Shown here: one piece after another, positions 1 to 6,031 of the stretch
How the letters are laid out: the number at the start of each line of letters is the position of its first letter
How positions within the stretch are numbered: the stretch's first letter is position 1
Origin: Nitrospirota bacterium
GTDB taxonomy: Bacteria; Nitrospirota; Nitrospiria; SBBL01; Manganitrophaceae
Assembly: GCA_023248505.1 (NCBI GenBank)
Contig: JAHFEM010000139.1
Location: 1 to 6,031 of the forward strand
DNA length: 6,031 nt
Direction of reading: 5' to 3'
The notes under the pieces: model-generated
What the model was told of the DNA's origin: nothing
Databases searched by the model: none
Seen by the model: the letters and a program-made list of their open reading frames with translations, nothing else
Program-made: the position numbers and the translations under genes

Positions 1-40
1 GCGGGTCACCCGATCCAGGAACGGACTGTTCTTCACCCAT

Positions 41-48
41 AAGGAGGT
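41..48 (+). promoter_or_regulatory. Ribosome binding site of htpX
   Basis: A full-consensus Shine-Dalgarno sequence, AAGGAGGT, lies 6 bases upstream of the GTG at position 55. This fixes GTG as the htpX start, since no ATG lies nearby in the frame and an in-frame TAA sits at 40-42. No promoter can be recognised in the 40 bases further upstream, so transcription presumably begins outside the window. Confidence 0.9.
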
Positions 49-54
49 ATCTAC

Positions 55-918
55 GTGAACGCACTCAAAACAACCTTTTTCTTGACCCTATTGACGGTCC
101 TGCTCGTTTTCGCGGGGAAAGCGTTGGGCGGGAATCAGGGGATGATCTTGGCGTTTGGTTTTGCCCTGGTCATGAATGGTGTGAGCTACTGGTTCTCCGA
201 TAAGATCGTCTTGAAGATGTATCGGGCCCAGCCGGTCACCGAGGCTGAAGCGCCGCAGCTCTACAACATCGTGGCCGATCTGGCGATGCGGGCGCAGATT
301 CCGATGCCGAAGGTCTACATGATCGATAATCCAACCCCGAACGCCTTTGCGACCGGCCGCAATCCGAACCATGCCGCGGTGGCGGTCACCAGCGGAATTA
401 TGCGGATCCTCAATCGGGAGGAGTTGACCGGCGTCTTGGCGCATGAGCTCTCTCACGTCCGGCATCGCGATATCCTTATTTCAACTGTGGCGGCGACGGT
501 CGCCGGCGCGATCTCGATGCTGGCCAACATGGCCCAGTGGGCGCTGATCTTCGGCGGTTTCGGCGGACGATCGGATGATCGAGAAGGGGGGATGAGCGGA
601 TTGGGCGCGATCGTAATGATTATCCTGGCGCCGATCGCGGCAATGCTCATCCAGATGGCGGTCTCCCGTTCCAGGGAATTCGAGGCCGACGCGGGGGGAG
701 CGAAGCTCTGCGGAAACCCGCTCTGGTTGGCCGAGGCGTTACGGAAATTGCATGCGGGGGTTCAACGGATTCCCATGGATGCCAATCCGGCGACCGCTCA
801 CCTCTTCATTGTCAGTCCGTTGAGAGGGGGCGGAGTGATGTCGCTCTTCTCGACCCATCCTCCGATGGAAGAGCGGATTGCTCGGCTAGAGGCGATGGTT
901 TACGGCCGAAGAGGTTAA
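55..918 (+). CDS. htpX: HtpX-type membrane zinc metalloprotease (peptidase family M48)
   Basis: This is an inner-membrane zinc endoprotease of the M48B/HtpX family. Members cleave misfolded or damaged membrane proteins and in E. coli cooperate with FtsH. The 287 residues match the usual length of about 280-295. Two hydrophobic segments open the protein (roughly 5-25 and 28-48). The zinc motif HELSH is at 130-134, with H130 and H134 as ligands and E131 as the catalytic base. Two more hydrophobic stretches follow (about 140-165 and 183-203), separated by a Gly-rich loop. The motif SREFEAD at 205-212 carries the likely third zinc ligand, E208. The C-terminal STHPP box (266-270) is also typical. 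Translation starts at GTG 55 behind a perfect ribosome binding site. A terminator hairpin lies 35 bases after the stop. No key residue is missing, so the assignment to the HtpX family is secure; the substrate range is inferred from the family. Confidence 0.95.
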   Translation: MNALKTTFFLTLLTVLLVFAGKALGGNQGMILAFGFALVMNGVSYWFSDKIVLKMYRAQPVTEAEAPQLYNIVADLAMRAQIPMPKVYMIDNPTPNAFATGRNPNHAAVAVTSGIMRILNREELTGVLAHELSHVRHRDILISTVAATVAGAISMLANMAQWALIFGGFGGRSDDREGGMSGLGAIVMIILAPIAAMLIQMAVSRSREFEADAGGAKLCGNPLWLAEALRKLHAGVQRIPMDANPATAHLFIVSPLRGGGVMSLFSTHPPMEERIARLEAMVYGRRG

Positions 919-953
919 TCCATTTCGAACCCTAGACTCATTCGTTCTCAGAA

Positions 954-987
954 AAAGCCCCCGGCCGCGCGGTCGGGGGCTTTGTTT
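954..987 (+). terminator. Strong rho-independent terminator after htpX, overlapping the rsmB 5' end
   Basis: Positions 954-966 pair with 971-983 to form a 13-bp stem (one G-T wobble at 964/973) closed by a GCGC loop, followed by the T-rich run TTTGTTT. The 5' side is preceded by A residues, so the structure could also stop transcription on the - strand, although no converging gene is visible. It is well placed to end the htpX transcript. It also runs into the rsmB reading frame: the TTG at 982 is inside the 3' arm, and the codons of the stem continue the rsmB frame without a stop. Confidence 0.85.
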
Positions 988-2286
988 CTCTTGGCGGAAT
1001 CGGAATCCAGCCAGGAAGATCTCAGCACCCTGATCGACCGCTATCTGACCGCGTATCCGATGGAGCGGCGGGATCGGGCCCTCCTGACCGAATTGGTCTA
1101 CGGCATTTTTCGCCAACGGGGGGCGCTCGACTGGCAGATCGATCACTTCTCCAAGGTCAAAACGCTTCATCCGGCCATTCGAAATATCCTCCGTCTGGGA
1201 CTCTATCAACTGCTCTTCCTCAATAAGATTCCTCCCTCTGCGGCCGTGAACACTTCCGTTGAGTTTGCGAAGGAGGCGGAAGGGATGCCGGCGGCCAGAC
1301 TGGTCAACGGCCTTCTCCGGAATATCCTCCGGCAGAAGGAGTCTCTCCCGACCCCTGATCCCAAGGGCGATCCGGTCACGTTCATTGCGGTCACCACCTC
1401 TCATCCGGAGTGGATGGTGCGGCGATGGCTGGCCCGGTGGGGAAAAGAAAAAACGCTTCAATTTTGCCGATCGAATAACGAAGTTCCTCCGACCACGCTT
1501 CGAACCAATATCCTTAAGATCAAGAGAGAGGCGTTGGCGCGCCGGTTGGAAGAGGAAGGGGCGGCCGTCACGCTCTCAACGTTCTCTCCCGTTGCGCTCT
1601 TTGTCAGGGGGGCAGCCGTTTCCTCGCTTCCTTCCTATCGGGAGGGGCTTTTTTACGTTCAAGATGAAGGGGCGCAGTTGATCTCCGAACTGGTCGATCC
1701 GCAGCCGGGGGAAACAATCCTCGACTTCTGCGCCGCCCCGGGGGGGAAGACGACCCATCTTGCGGAATTATCGGGGGGGCGGGCGCAAATGACGGCGACC
1801 GATATTCATACCGGCCGGATCGATCTCATCCGAGAGAACATTGCACGGCTGCAAGCTCCCGGAATCTCCATCGAGCCGCTGGCCGAGGCAACCGCGGCCG
1901 GCCGCCGTTATGATCGGATCCTGATCGACGCCCCCTGCTCCGCCCTCGGAATCCTGCGGCGGATCCCCGAAGGGAGGTGGCGGAAGCAGCCGTCGATTAT
2001 TGCCGAGTACGCCGGGGAGCAGCGGAAGATCTTGGATCAGGCGCTTTCTCATCTGAAGGTGGGAGGCCGGTTGGTTTATGCGACCTGTTCCACCGAGCCG
2101 GAGGAGAACGAGCGGCAGGCGGCGTCGTTCGGGGCGGCCCACCCGGAACTGAAGCTGGAGGATCCGCGAGGGGGGCTCCCGGTTTCCGCCCGAAAATATG
2201 TCAACGAGCAAAGGTATTTTACAACGCTCTTCAATTCGGATAAAATGGACCAGTTTTTTGCCGTCCGTTGGATCAGAGTGGAGTAG
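982..2286 (+). CDS. rsmB: 16S rRNA (cytosine-967-C5)-methyltransferase RsmB
   Basis: This enzyme uses S-adenosylmethionine to methylate C967 of 16S rRNA in the cytoplasm. The N-terminal part (about 1-120, containing RDRALLTELVYG at 30-41 and LRLGLYQLL at 70-78) is the NusB-like RNA-binding domain. The C-terminal half is a Rossmann-fold RNA m5C methyltransferase. It has the SAM-binding motif DFCAAPGGKT at 248-257, motif IV DAPCS at 316-320 (C319, needed for product release) and motif VI YATCST at 366-371 with the nucleophile C369. The 434 residues are close to E. coli RsmB (429). The start is doubtful: TTG 982 and TTG 991 have no convincing ribosome binding site, and the first helix of the NusB-like domain (ARSGALFLL) begins upstream of 982, inside the terminator hairpin. 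A frame-continuous extension back to ATT 922 would give 454 residues. rpe follows after 9 bases and is probably co-transcribed. Product identity is firm; only the 5' end is uncertain. Confidence 0.93.
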   Translation: MFLLAESESSQEDLSTLIDRYLTAYPMERRDRALLTELVYGIFRQRGALDWQIDHFSKVKTLHPAIRNILRLGLYQLLFLNKIPPSAAVNTSVEFAKEAEGMPAARLVNGLLRNILRQKESLPTPDPKGDPVTFIAVTTSHPEWMVRRWLARWGKEKTLQFCRSNNEVPPTTLRTNILKIKREALARRLEEEGAAVTLSTFSPVALFVRGAAVSSLPSYREGLFYVQDEGAQLISELVDPQPGETILDFCAAPGGKTTHLAELSGGRAQMTATDIHTGRIDLIRENIARLQAPGISIEPLAEATAAGRRYDRILIDAPCSALGILRRIPEGRWRKQPSIIAEYAGEQRKILDQALSHLKVGGRLVYATCSTEPEENERQAASFGAAHPELKLEDPRGGLPVSARKYVNEQRYFTTLFNSDKMDQFFAVRWIRVE

Positions 2287-2295
2287 GGGAGGAAG

Positions 2296-2985
2296 ATGAC
2301 ACCAGCAGGTCGTTCCGGTTCTGGGAAAAAGGAGCGGAAGATTGCGCCGTCGATTTTGTCGGCCGACTTCTCGCGCTTGGGGGAGGAGATCAAGGCGGTC
2401 GATGCGGCGGGGGCCGATTGGATCCATATCGATGTGATGGACGGCCGGTTCGTCCCAAATCTCACGGTCGGGCCGTTGATCGTGGAGGCGGCGAAGAAGG
2501 TGACGGCGCTCCCGCTCGATGTCCATCTCATGATCGTGGAGCCGGATCACCTGATCCCGGAGTTCATCAAAGAAGGGGCCGCCTCCGTGACGGTTCATGT
2601 GGAGGCCTGTCCGCATCTGCACCGGACGATTCAGTTGATCAAGCAGCAGGGGGCGCGGGCGGGGATTTCCCTCAATCCGGCGACCCCGATTTCGGCGATC
2701 GAGGAGATCATCGATGAGATCGATCTTCTCCTATTGATGTCGGTGAATCCCGGCTTCGGGGGGCAGCGCTTTATTCCGAAGGTCCTCGATAAGATCCGCG
2801 CCGCCCGCAAGATGATCGACGCGCGGGGGTTGTCGGTCGATCTGGAGGTTGACGGCGGGATCAAGGTGGCCAACGCCCGTCAGCTGGCCGAGGCGGGGGT
2901 CGATGTCTTTGTCGCCGGCTCTGCAATTTTCGAGAGCGGCGATTACCGAGCGACGATCCGCCAATTTCGAGAAGAGATTACATAA
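2296..2985 (+). CDS. rpe: Ribulose-phosphate 3-epimerase
   Basis: This cytoplasmic enzyme interconverts D-ribulose 5-phosphate and D-xylulose 5-phosphate in the pentose phosphate pathway (and the Calvin cycle where present). It is a metal-dependent TIM barrel. Family signatures occur in order: APSILSADF at 17-25, HIDVMDG at 44-50, LDVHLM at 74-79, NPGFGGQ at 151-157, EVDGG at 184-188 and GSAIF at 208-212. H44, D46, H77 and D186 are the expected metal ligands, with D46 and D186 as the acid/base pair. The 229 residues are slightly longer than the usual 215-225 because about 14 polar residues precede the normal beginning of the fold (KIAPSIL). ATG 2296 is the only standard in-frame start, with a G-rich Shine-Dalgarno (GGAGG, 2288-2292) only 3 bases upstream. 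The rsmB stop is 9 bases before the start, so co-transcription is likely. No terminator is evident after the stop. Confidence 0.95.
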   Translation: MTPAGRSGSGKKERKIAPSILSADFSRLGEEIKAVDAAGADWIHIDVMDGRFVPNLTVGPLIVEAAKKVTALPLDVHLMIVEPDHLIPEFIKEGAASVTVHVEACPHLHRTIQLIKQQGARAGISLNPATPISAIEEIIDEIDLLLLMSVNPGFGGQRFIPKVLDKIRAARKMIDARGLSVDLEVDGGIKVANARQLAEAGVDVFVAGSAIFESGDYRATIRQFREEIT

Positions 2986-3034
2986 GTGCAATGCGGGTTG
3001 CGGAGGTGCAAGGCAAGTATTTTGTTCGCGCTGC

Positions 3035-3063
3035 TTGACACCCTCTGGGATTCACCGTATCGT
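3035..3063 (+). promoter_or_regulatory. Sigma70-type promoter of pheST
   Basis: A perfect -35 box TTGACA (3035-3040) is separated by 17 bases from a -10 box TATCGT (3058-3063, four of six consensus bases). Transcription would start near 3070, leaving a leader of only about 19 bases before pheS. It lies in the 103-base gap between rpe and pheS, which has no recognisable gene. Weak short inverted repeats around 2987-3015 lack a T-run and were not called as a terminator. Confidence 0.75.
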
Positions 3064-3080
3064 AAACGAAAATTTTCAAG

Positions 3081-3087
3081 GGTGATC
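3081..3087 (+). promoter_or_regulatory. Ribosome binding site of pheS
   Basis: GGTGATC is complementary to the 3' tail of 16S rRNA (the downstream part of the AAGGAGGTGATC consensus) and is preceded by AA. It ends one base before GTG 3089, a correct register for this part of the anti-Shine-Dalgarno pairing. An in-frame TGA at 3083-3085 rules out any start further upstream, so GTG 3089 is the first possible start. Confidence 0.65.
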
Positions 3088-3088
3088 T

Positions 3089-4660
3089 GTGGAAGAGAAT
3101 GAGATTCTAACGCTGGCGGAGAGCCTTCATCCCCTTGAACGAAAGGTCTTGCCCCTTTTTCTGGGCCAAGAGCGCCTTGGGGAAGAGGAGATCCTTCGAA
3201 GAGAGCCTTCGCTGCAACCCTCCCAATTAACGATGGCCCTCGGATGGCTCCTCTCAAAAGAGGTGCTGAAGGTGATCGAGGAGCGGCGGCAGGAGCTCGT
3301 CTCGTTGACCGAGGTCGGCCGGTCGTATGCGTCACAGAAAAATCCGGCGCTCCGAATGGCCGACGAGATCCGAGCGCGGGGCCAGGTCCCGATCCGAGAG
3401 CTTCAGCAGCGGGCCGACATGGAGGCGGATGAAAAGAGCGGCGCGATCGGCGCCCTGAAGGAGACCGGAGCGGTTCGCGTCGTCCCGGGGGGACTGTTGG
3501 AGATCGCCGACCCGTCCAAGCTCTCCGAATTCGAGCGGCTGCAGGAGGTCATCGGGCGGCTCTCGCAGGCTTCGGAAGAGATCGAGATGACGTCCCTCTC
3601 TCCGGATGACCAAGCAACCATTTCGGCCTATCACCGCAAGCGGGGGAAGGCGAAGGGGATCTTCCGCGTCAACGAGCGGATCACCCGAATGTACGCGCCG
3701 ACGGAGCGTTTTGTTCCGCTCCACGAGCGGATGCAGTCGGTCGGGGGAGCCGAAGAGGTCGGCGCCCTCACCCCGGAGATGCTGAAGGAGGGGAATTGGA
3801 AAGGGAAAAAATTCAGGAAGTATAACATTCAACTTCCCCCCCCTCGCATCGTCGGCGGCCGGAAACATCCGTACCGGAGCTTCCTCGATCAGGTCAAGCA
3901 GAAGTTCATTTCGATGGGATTCGAGGAGATGCGCGGTCCGCTGGTGGAGAATGAATTCTGGGACATGGATGCCCTCTACATGCCGCAGTTCCATCCGGCG
4001 CGCGAGATTCACGACGTCTATTTCGTCGAAGGGATCGACAGGGGCATTCCCCAGGAGGTCATTGATCGGGTCGCCGCCGCCCATCGAAACGGCGGGGAGA
4101 CCGGCTCGCGCGGCTGGCGCTACCCCTTCGATGCGCAACGGACCCGGCGATCGATCCTCCGTAGCCAGGGGACGGCGGTCTCGGCCCAGACGCTGGGAGA
4201 TTCGCCGAAGATTCCAGGAAAGTATTTCTCCATCGCCCGTTGTTTTCGCTACGATCAAGTCGATGCGACGCATGCCCCGGATTTTTTTCAGGTGGAGGGA
4301 ATTGTCCTTGGGAAAGAGATCCATTTCCGAACTTTGCTCGGACTCCTCACCCTCTTTGCGAAAGAGGTCGCGCGGGCGGAGGAGATCAAGTTTCTTCCGG
4401 CCTACTTTCCGTTCACGGAGCCTTCGGTCGAGATGCATGTGCGGCATCCGAAGCTCGGTTGGATGGAGCTGGGCGGGGCGGGACTTTTCCGCCCGGAGGT
4501 GACGAACCCGCTCGGAGTCGATGTCCCGGTGATCGCGTGGGGACTTGGATTGGATCGAATGGCGATGGTGGCGCTTGGGATCTCCGACATTCGGGATCTC
4601 TTCTCGCCCGATCTCGGATTCATCCGCGAAAAGCGGACCGTACAAGAAGGAATAGGTTAG
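3089..4660 (+). CDS. pheS: Phenylalanyl-tRNA synthetase alpha subunit, archaeal/eukaryotic type
   Basis: This is the catalytic subunit of the alpha2-beta2 enzyme that charges tRNA-Phe with phenylalanine in the cytoplasm. At 523 residues it is far longer than the usual bacterial PheS (about 330-350) and matches the archaeal/eukaryotic form. The N-terminal part (about 10-145) looks like winged-helix modules; 146-225 may hold a third. The stretch LTPEMLKEGNWKGKKFRKYN (227-246) is an archaeal/eukaryotic hallmark. The class II core follows: motif 1 region at 259-305 with FWDMDALYMPQFHPAR (290-305), motif 2 around FRYDQVDATHAPDFFQVEG (386-404), YFPFTEPSVEM (439-449), ELGGAGLFRPEV (460-471) and motif 3 GLGLDRMAM (485-493). 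Translation starts at GTG 3089; pheT begins 5 bases after the stop. All core motifs are intact, so it should be active. No attenuator or T-box is visible in the short leader. Base composition resembles its neighbours, so any transfer is old. Confidence 0.95.
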   Translation: MEENEILTLAESLHPLERKVLPLFLGQERLGEEEILRREPSLQPSQLTMALGWLLSKEVLKVIEERRQELVSLTEVGRSYASQKNPALRMADEIRARGQVPIRELQQRADMEADEKSGAIGALKETGAVRVVPGGLLEIADPSKLSEFERLQEVIGRLSQASEEIEMTSLSPDDQATISAYHRKRGKAKGIFRVNERITRMYAPTERFVPLHERMQSVGGAEEVGALTPEMLKEGNWKGKKFRKYNIQLPPPRIVGGRKHPYRSFLDQVKQKFISMGFEEMRGPLVENEFWDMDALYMPQFHPAREIHDVYFVEGIDRGIPQEVIDRVAAAHRNGGETGSRGWRYPFDAQRTRRSILRSQGTAVSAQTLGDSPKIPGKYFSIARCFRYDQVDATHAPDFFQVEGIVLGKEIHFRTLLGLLTLFAKEVARAEEIKFLPAYFPFTEPSVEMHVRHPKLGWMELGGAGLFRPEVTNPLGVDVPVIAWGLGLDRMAMVALGISDIRDLFSPDLGFIREKRTVQEGIG

Positions 4661-4665
4661 AAACG

Positions 4666-6031
4666 ATGCCGACGATTGAGATCAAAATCAGCGATTTCGA
4701 ATCGCTCCTTGGTAAAGGGAAAATCAGCGAGTCCGAGCTCGAATCGCTCCTGGAATATGTGAAGGGAGAGGTCAAGGAGTTCCTGCCCAAAGAGGATTCG
4801 GCTAAGATCGAGTTGAACGACAGCAATCGACCCGACCTCTGGTGTTCGGAGGGGATCGTGCGCCAAATTCGCCTGATGGAATCTAATGGCCCGGCCACTG
4901 GGGGAAAGGGCTATCCCTTCTTCACCGATCGGAAGGGGCCGGCGGAGCGAAGGGTTATCGTTTCAAAGGAATTGAAATCGATCCGCCCTTACCTGGCGGC
5001 CTGTGTGGCGCGGGGGATGCGGGTGAGCGATCCGATCCTGGTGCAGCTAATCCAGACTCAGGAGAAGCTCGCGGAAATCTTCGGGCGGAAGCGCCAAACC
5101 GTCTCGATCGGCCTCTACCGTCTTCCGAAGATCGTCTTCCCGGTCCGATATGAAGTGGCCGATCCGGCGCGAACCCGTTTCACGCCGTTGGGGTTCGACC
5201 AACCGATGAGCCTCGCAGAAATCCTCGCGCGTCACCCGAAGGGGATCGCTTATGCCCCTACCTTGAAGGGGGCCGACCGTTATCCGATTTTAATCGATGC
5301 GAAAGAGCAGATCCTCTCCTTCCCGCCGATTATCAACAGCCGCGAGATCGGCGAGGTGCAAGTGGGGGATTCCGATCTCTTTGTTGAAGTGACCGGCACC
5401 GATCTGAGGATGGTGTTGCTGGCGCTGAATATCTTCGCCTGCAACCTTGCGGATCGGGGGGCGACCGTTGAGCCGGTCGCCGTCCACTTCCCCGAGGAGA
5501 CCGAATTTGGGGGGGAGATCGTGATGCCGCTTGATTTCTCGGCCCCCATGGAAGTGAGCCTCGATGACTTCGACCAAGTGCTCGGGGAGAAGGTGGCCAA
5601 GGAGGAGATGGTTTCTCTCCTGTCGCGTTACGGTCATCGCCTTTCGGAAGAGGGGAAACGATTTCGGGTGACCGCCCCTCCATACCGGGACGATATCATG
5701 CACCCGATCGATGTGATCGAGGATTTTGTGATCAGCCGCGGGATCGCCCATTTTGATCCGGAGATGCCGTCGACCTTCACCGTCGGATCGCTCTCACCTC
5801 TGGAGCGGCTCTCCGACCGGATACGGGAGGAGATGGTCGGCTTAGGTTTTCAGGAGGTTTTCTCCAATGTTCTCGGTTCCCGGCAGGAGTTTGTCGAGCG
5901 GATGCGGATCGAGCGGGTCGGAAAAGAGCGGCCGGAAGCGCGACTGATCGAGATCAAAAACCCCATGACCGATCGCTTTTCAGTGTTGCGTCCCTGGCTT
6001 CTTCCGTTGCTGCTGCGGGTTGAGAGCGCCA
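4666..6031 (+). CDS. pheT: Phenylalanyl-tRNA synthetase beta subunit, archaeal/eukaryotic type (3' end outside window)
   Basis: This is the beta subunit of phenylalanyl-tRNA synthetase, which carries the editing domain and completes the alpha2-beta2 enzyme. From ATG 4666, 455 codons are read without a stop; archaeal-type PheT is about 550 residues, so roughly 100 are missing. It opens with MPTIEIKISDFESLLGKG and ELNDSNRPDLW (49-59), as archaeal PheT does. It lacks the opening and the EMAP-II-like tRNA-binding domain of the roughly 800-residue bacterial form. The B3/B4 editing region includes RPYLAA (107-112), QEKLAEIFGRKR (132-143), SFPPIINS (218-225) and VTGTD (242-246). A B5 domain (about 290-368) contains PYRDDIMHPIDVIEDFVISRG (340-359 region), followed by the start of the catalytic-like domain with IKNPMTDRFSVLRPWLLP (430-447). 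The gap to pheS is 5 bases. The nearest Shine-Dalgarno-like AAGGA (4647-4651) is a distant 14 bases away, so translation is probably coupled to pheS. Confidence 0.95.
   Translation, partial: MPTIEIKISDFESLLGKGKISESELESLLEYVKGEVKEFLPKEDSAKIELNDSNRPDLWCSEGIVRQIRLMESNGPATGGKGYPFFTDRKGPAERRVIVSKELKSIRPYLAACVARGMRVSDPILVQLIQTQEKLAEIFGRKRQTVSIGLYRLPKIVFPVRYEVADPARTRFTPLGFDQPMSLAEILARHPKGIAYAPTLKGADRYPILIDAKEQILSFPPIINSREIGEVQVGDSDLFVEVTGTDLRMVLLALNIFACNLADRGATVEPVAVHFPEETEFGGEIVMPLDFSAPMEVSLDDFDQVLGEKVAKEEMVSLLSRYGHRLSEEGKRFRVTAPPYRDDIMHPIDVIEDFVISRGIAHFDPEMPSTFTVGSLSPLERLSDRIREEMVGLGFQEVFSNVLGSRQEFVERMRIERVGKERPEARLIEIKNPMTDRFSVLRPWLLPLLLRVESA

Noticed and set aside
1..42. Possible C-terminus of an upstream gene (AGHPIQERTVLHP, stop TAA 40-42 overlapping the htpX ribosome binding site)
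   Set aside because: All three + strand frames are open over this short stretch and the 13 residues are not recognisable, so there is no evidence that this frame is coding.
2329..2343. AAGGAG followed after 6 bases by ATT 2341, which could start Rpe at the IAPSIL position
   Set aside because: ATG 2296 in the same frame has its own Shine-Dalgarno. The ATT encodes the conserved Ile of KIAPSIL, and AAGGAG simply encodes Lys-Glu, so coincidence is more likely.
1768..2622. Open frame of 284 codons on the - strand spanning the rsmB-rpe junction
   Set aside because: It is antisense to two well-supported genes and has a low-complexity Arg/Pro/Gly-rich translation without motifs.
2987..3015. Short inverted repeats (GCAA/TTGC) after rpe as a terminator
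   Set aside because: The stems are only about 4 bp and no T-run follows.
3332..4645. Long open frame of 437 codons on the - strand opposite pheS
   Set aside because: It lies entirely antisense to pheS, which has full family motifs. The translation is rich in Arg, Asp and Pro with no recognisable domain, as expected for a shadow in GC-rich sequence.
1..6031. High frequency of GATC and CGATCG-like words
   Set aside because: Most fall in Asp (GAT) and Ile (ATC) codons and their junctions with neighbouring codons, so codon usage explains them without an origin or methylation cluster.

Overview
The window looks like a bacterial chromosome segment: dense, all genes on the + strand, short gaps, GC-rich coding sequence. 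It contains four complete genes and one gene cut off by the right edge. The first three (htpX, rsmB, rpe) are ordinary bacterial housekeeping genes. The last two encode phenylalanyl-tRNA synthetase of the archaeal/eukaryotic type rather than the usual bacterial type. A Gram-negative, deep-branching lineage such as Nitrospirota would fit, but that is a guess from protein character and gene order. The sequence alone does not fix the phylum.

Layout: 1-54 holds only the ribosome binding site for htpX and perhaps the tail of an unseen upstream gene. htpX (55-918) encodes a membrane zinc protease. A strong intrinsic terminator hairpin (954-987) follows, and it collides with the beginning of rsmB (about 982-2286; true start uncertain), which encodes the 16S rRNA m5C967 methyltransferase. 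rpe (2296-2985), for ribulose-phosphate 3-epimerase, follows after 9 bases and is probably co-transcribed with rsmB. The 103-base gap at 2986-3088 contains a clear sigma70-type promoter (TTGACA, 17 bases, TATCGT). It drives pheS (3089-4660) and pheT (4666 to the window end), which are 5 bases apart and form a two-gene operon.

Functionally the window mixes protein quality control (HtpX), ribosome maturation (RsmB), pentose phosphate metabolism (Rpe) and aminoacylation of tRNA-Phe (PheST). Only PheS and PheT act as one complex. I found no RNA genes, mobile elements, CRISPR arrays or tandem repeats, and nothing that amounts to an undescribed system. The points most worth a second look are the archaeal-type PheRS with its own promoter and the clash between the htpX terminator and the rsmB N-terminus.
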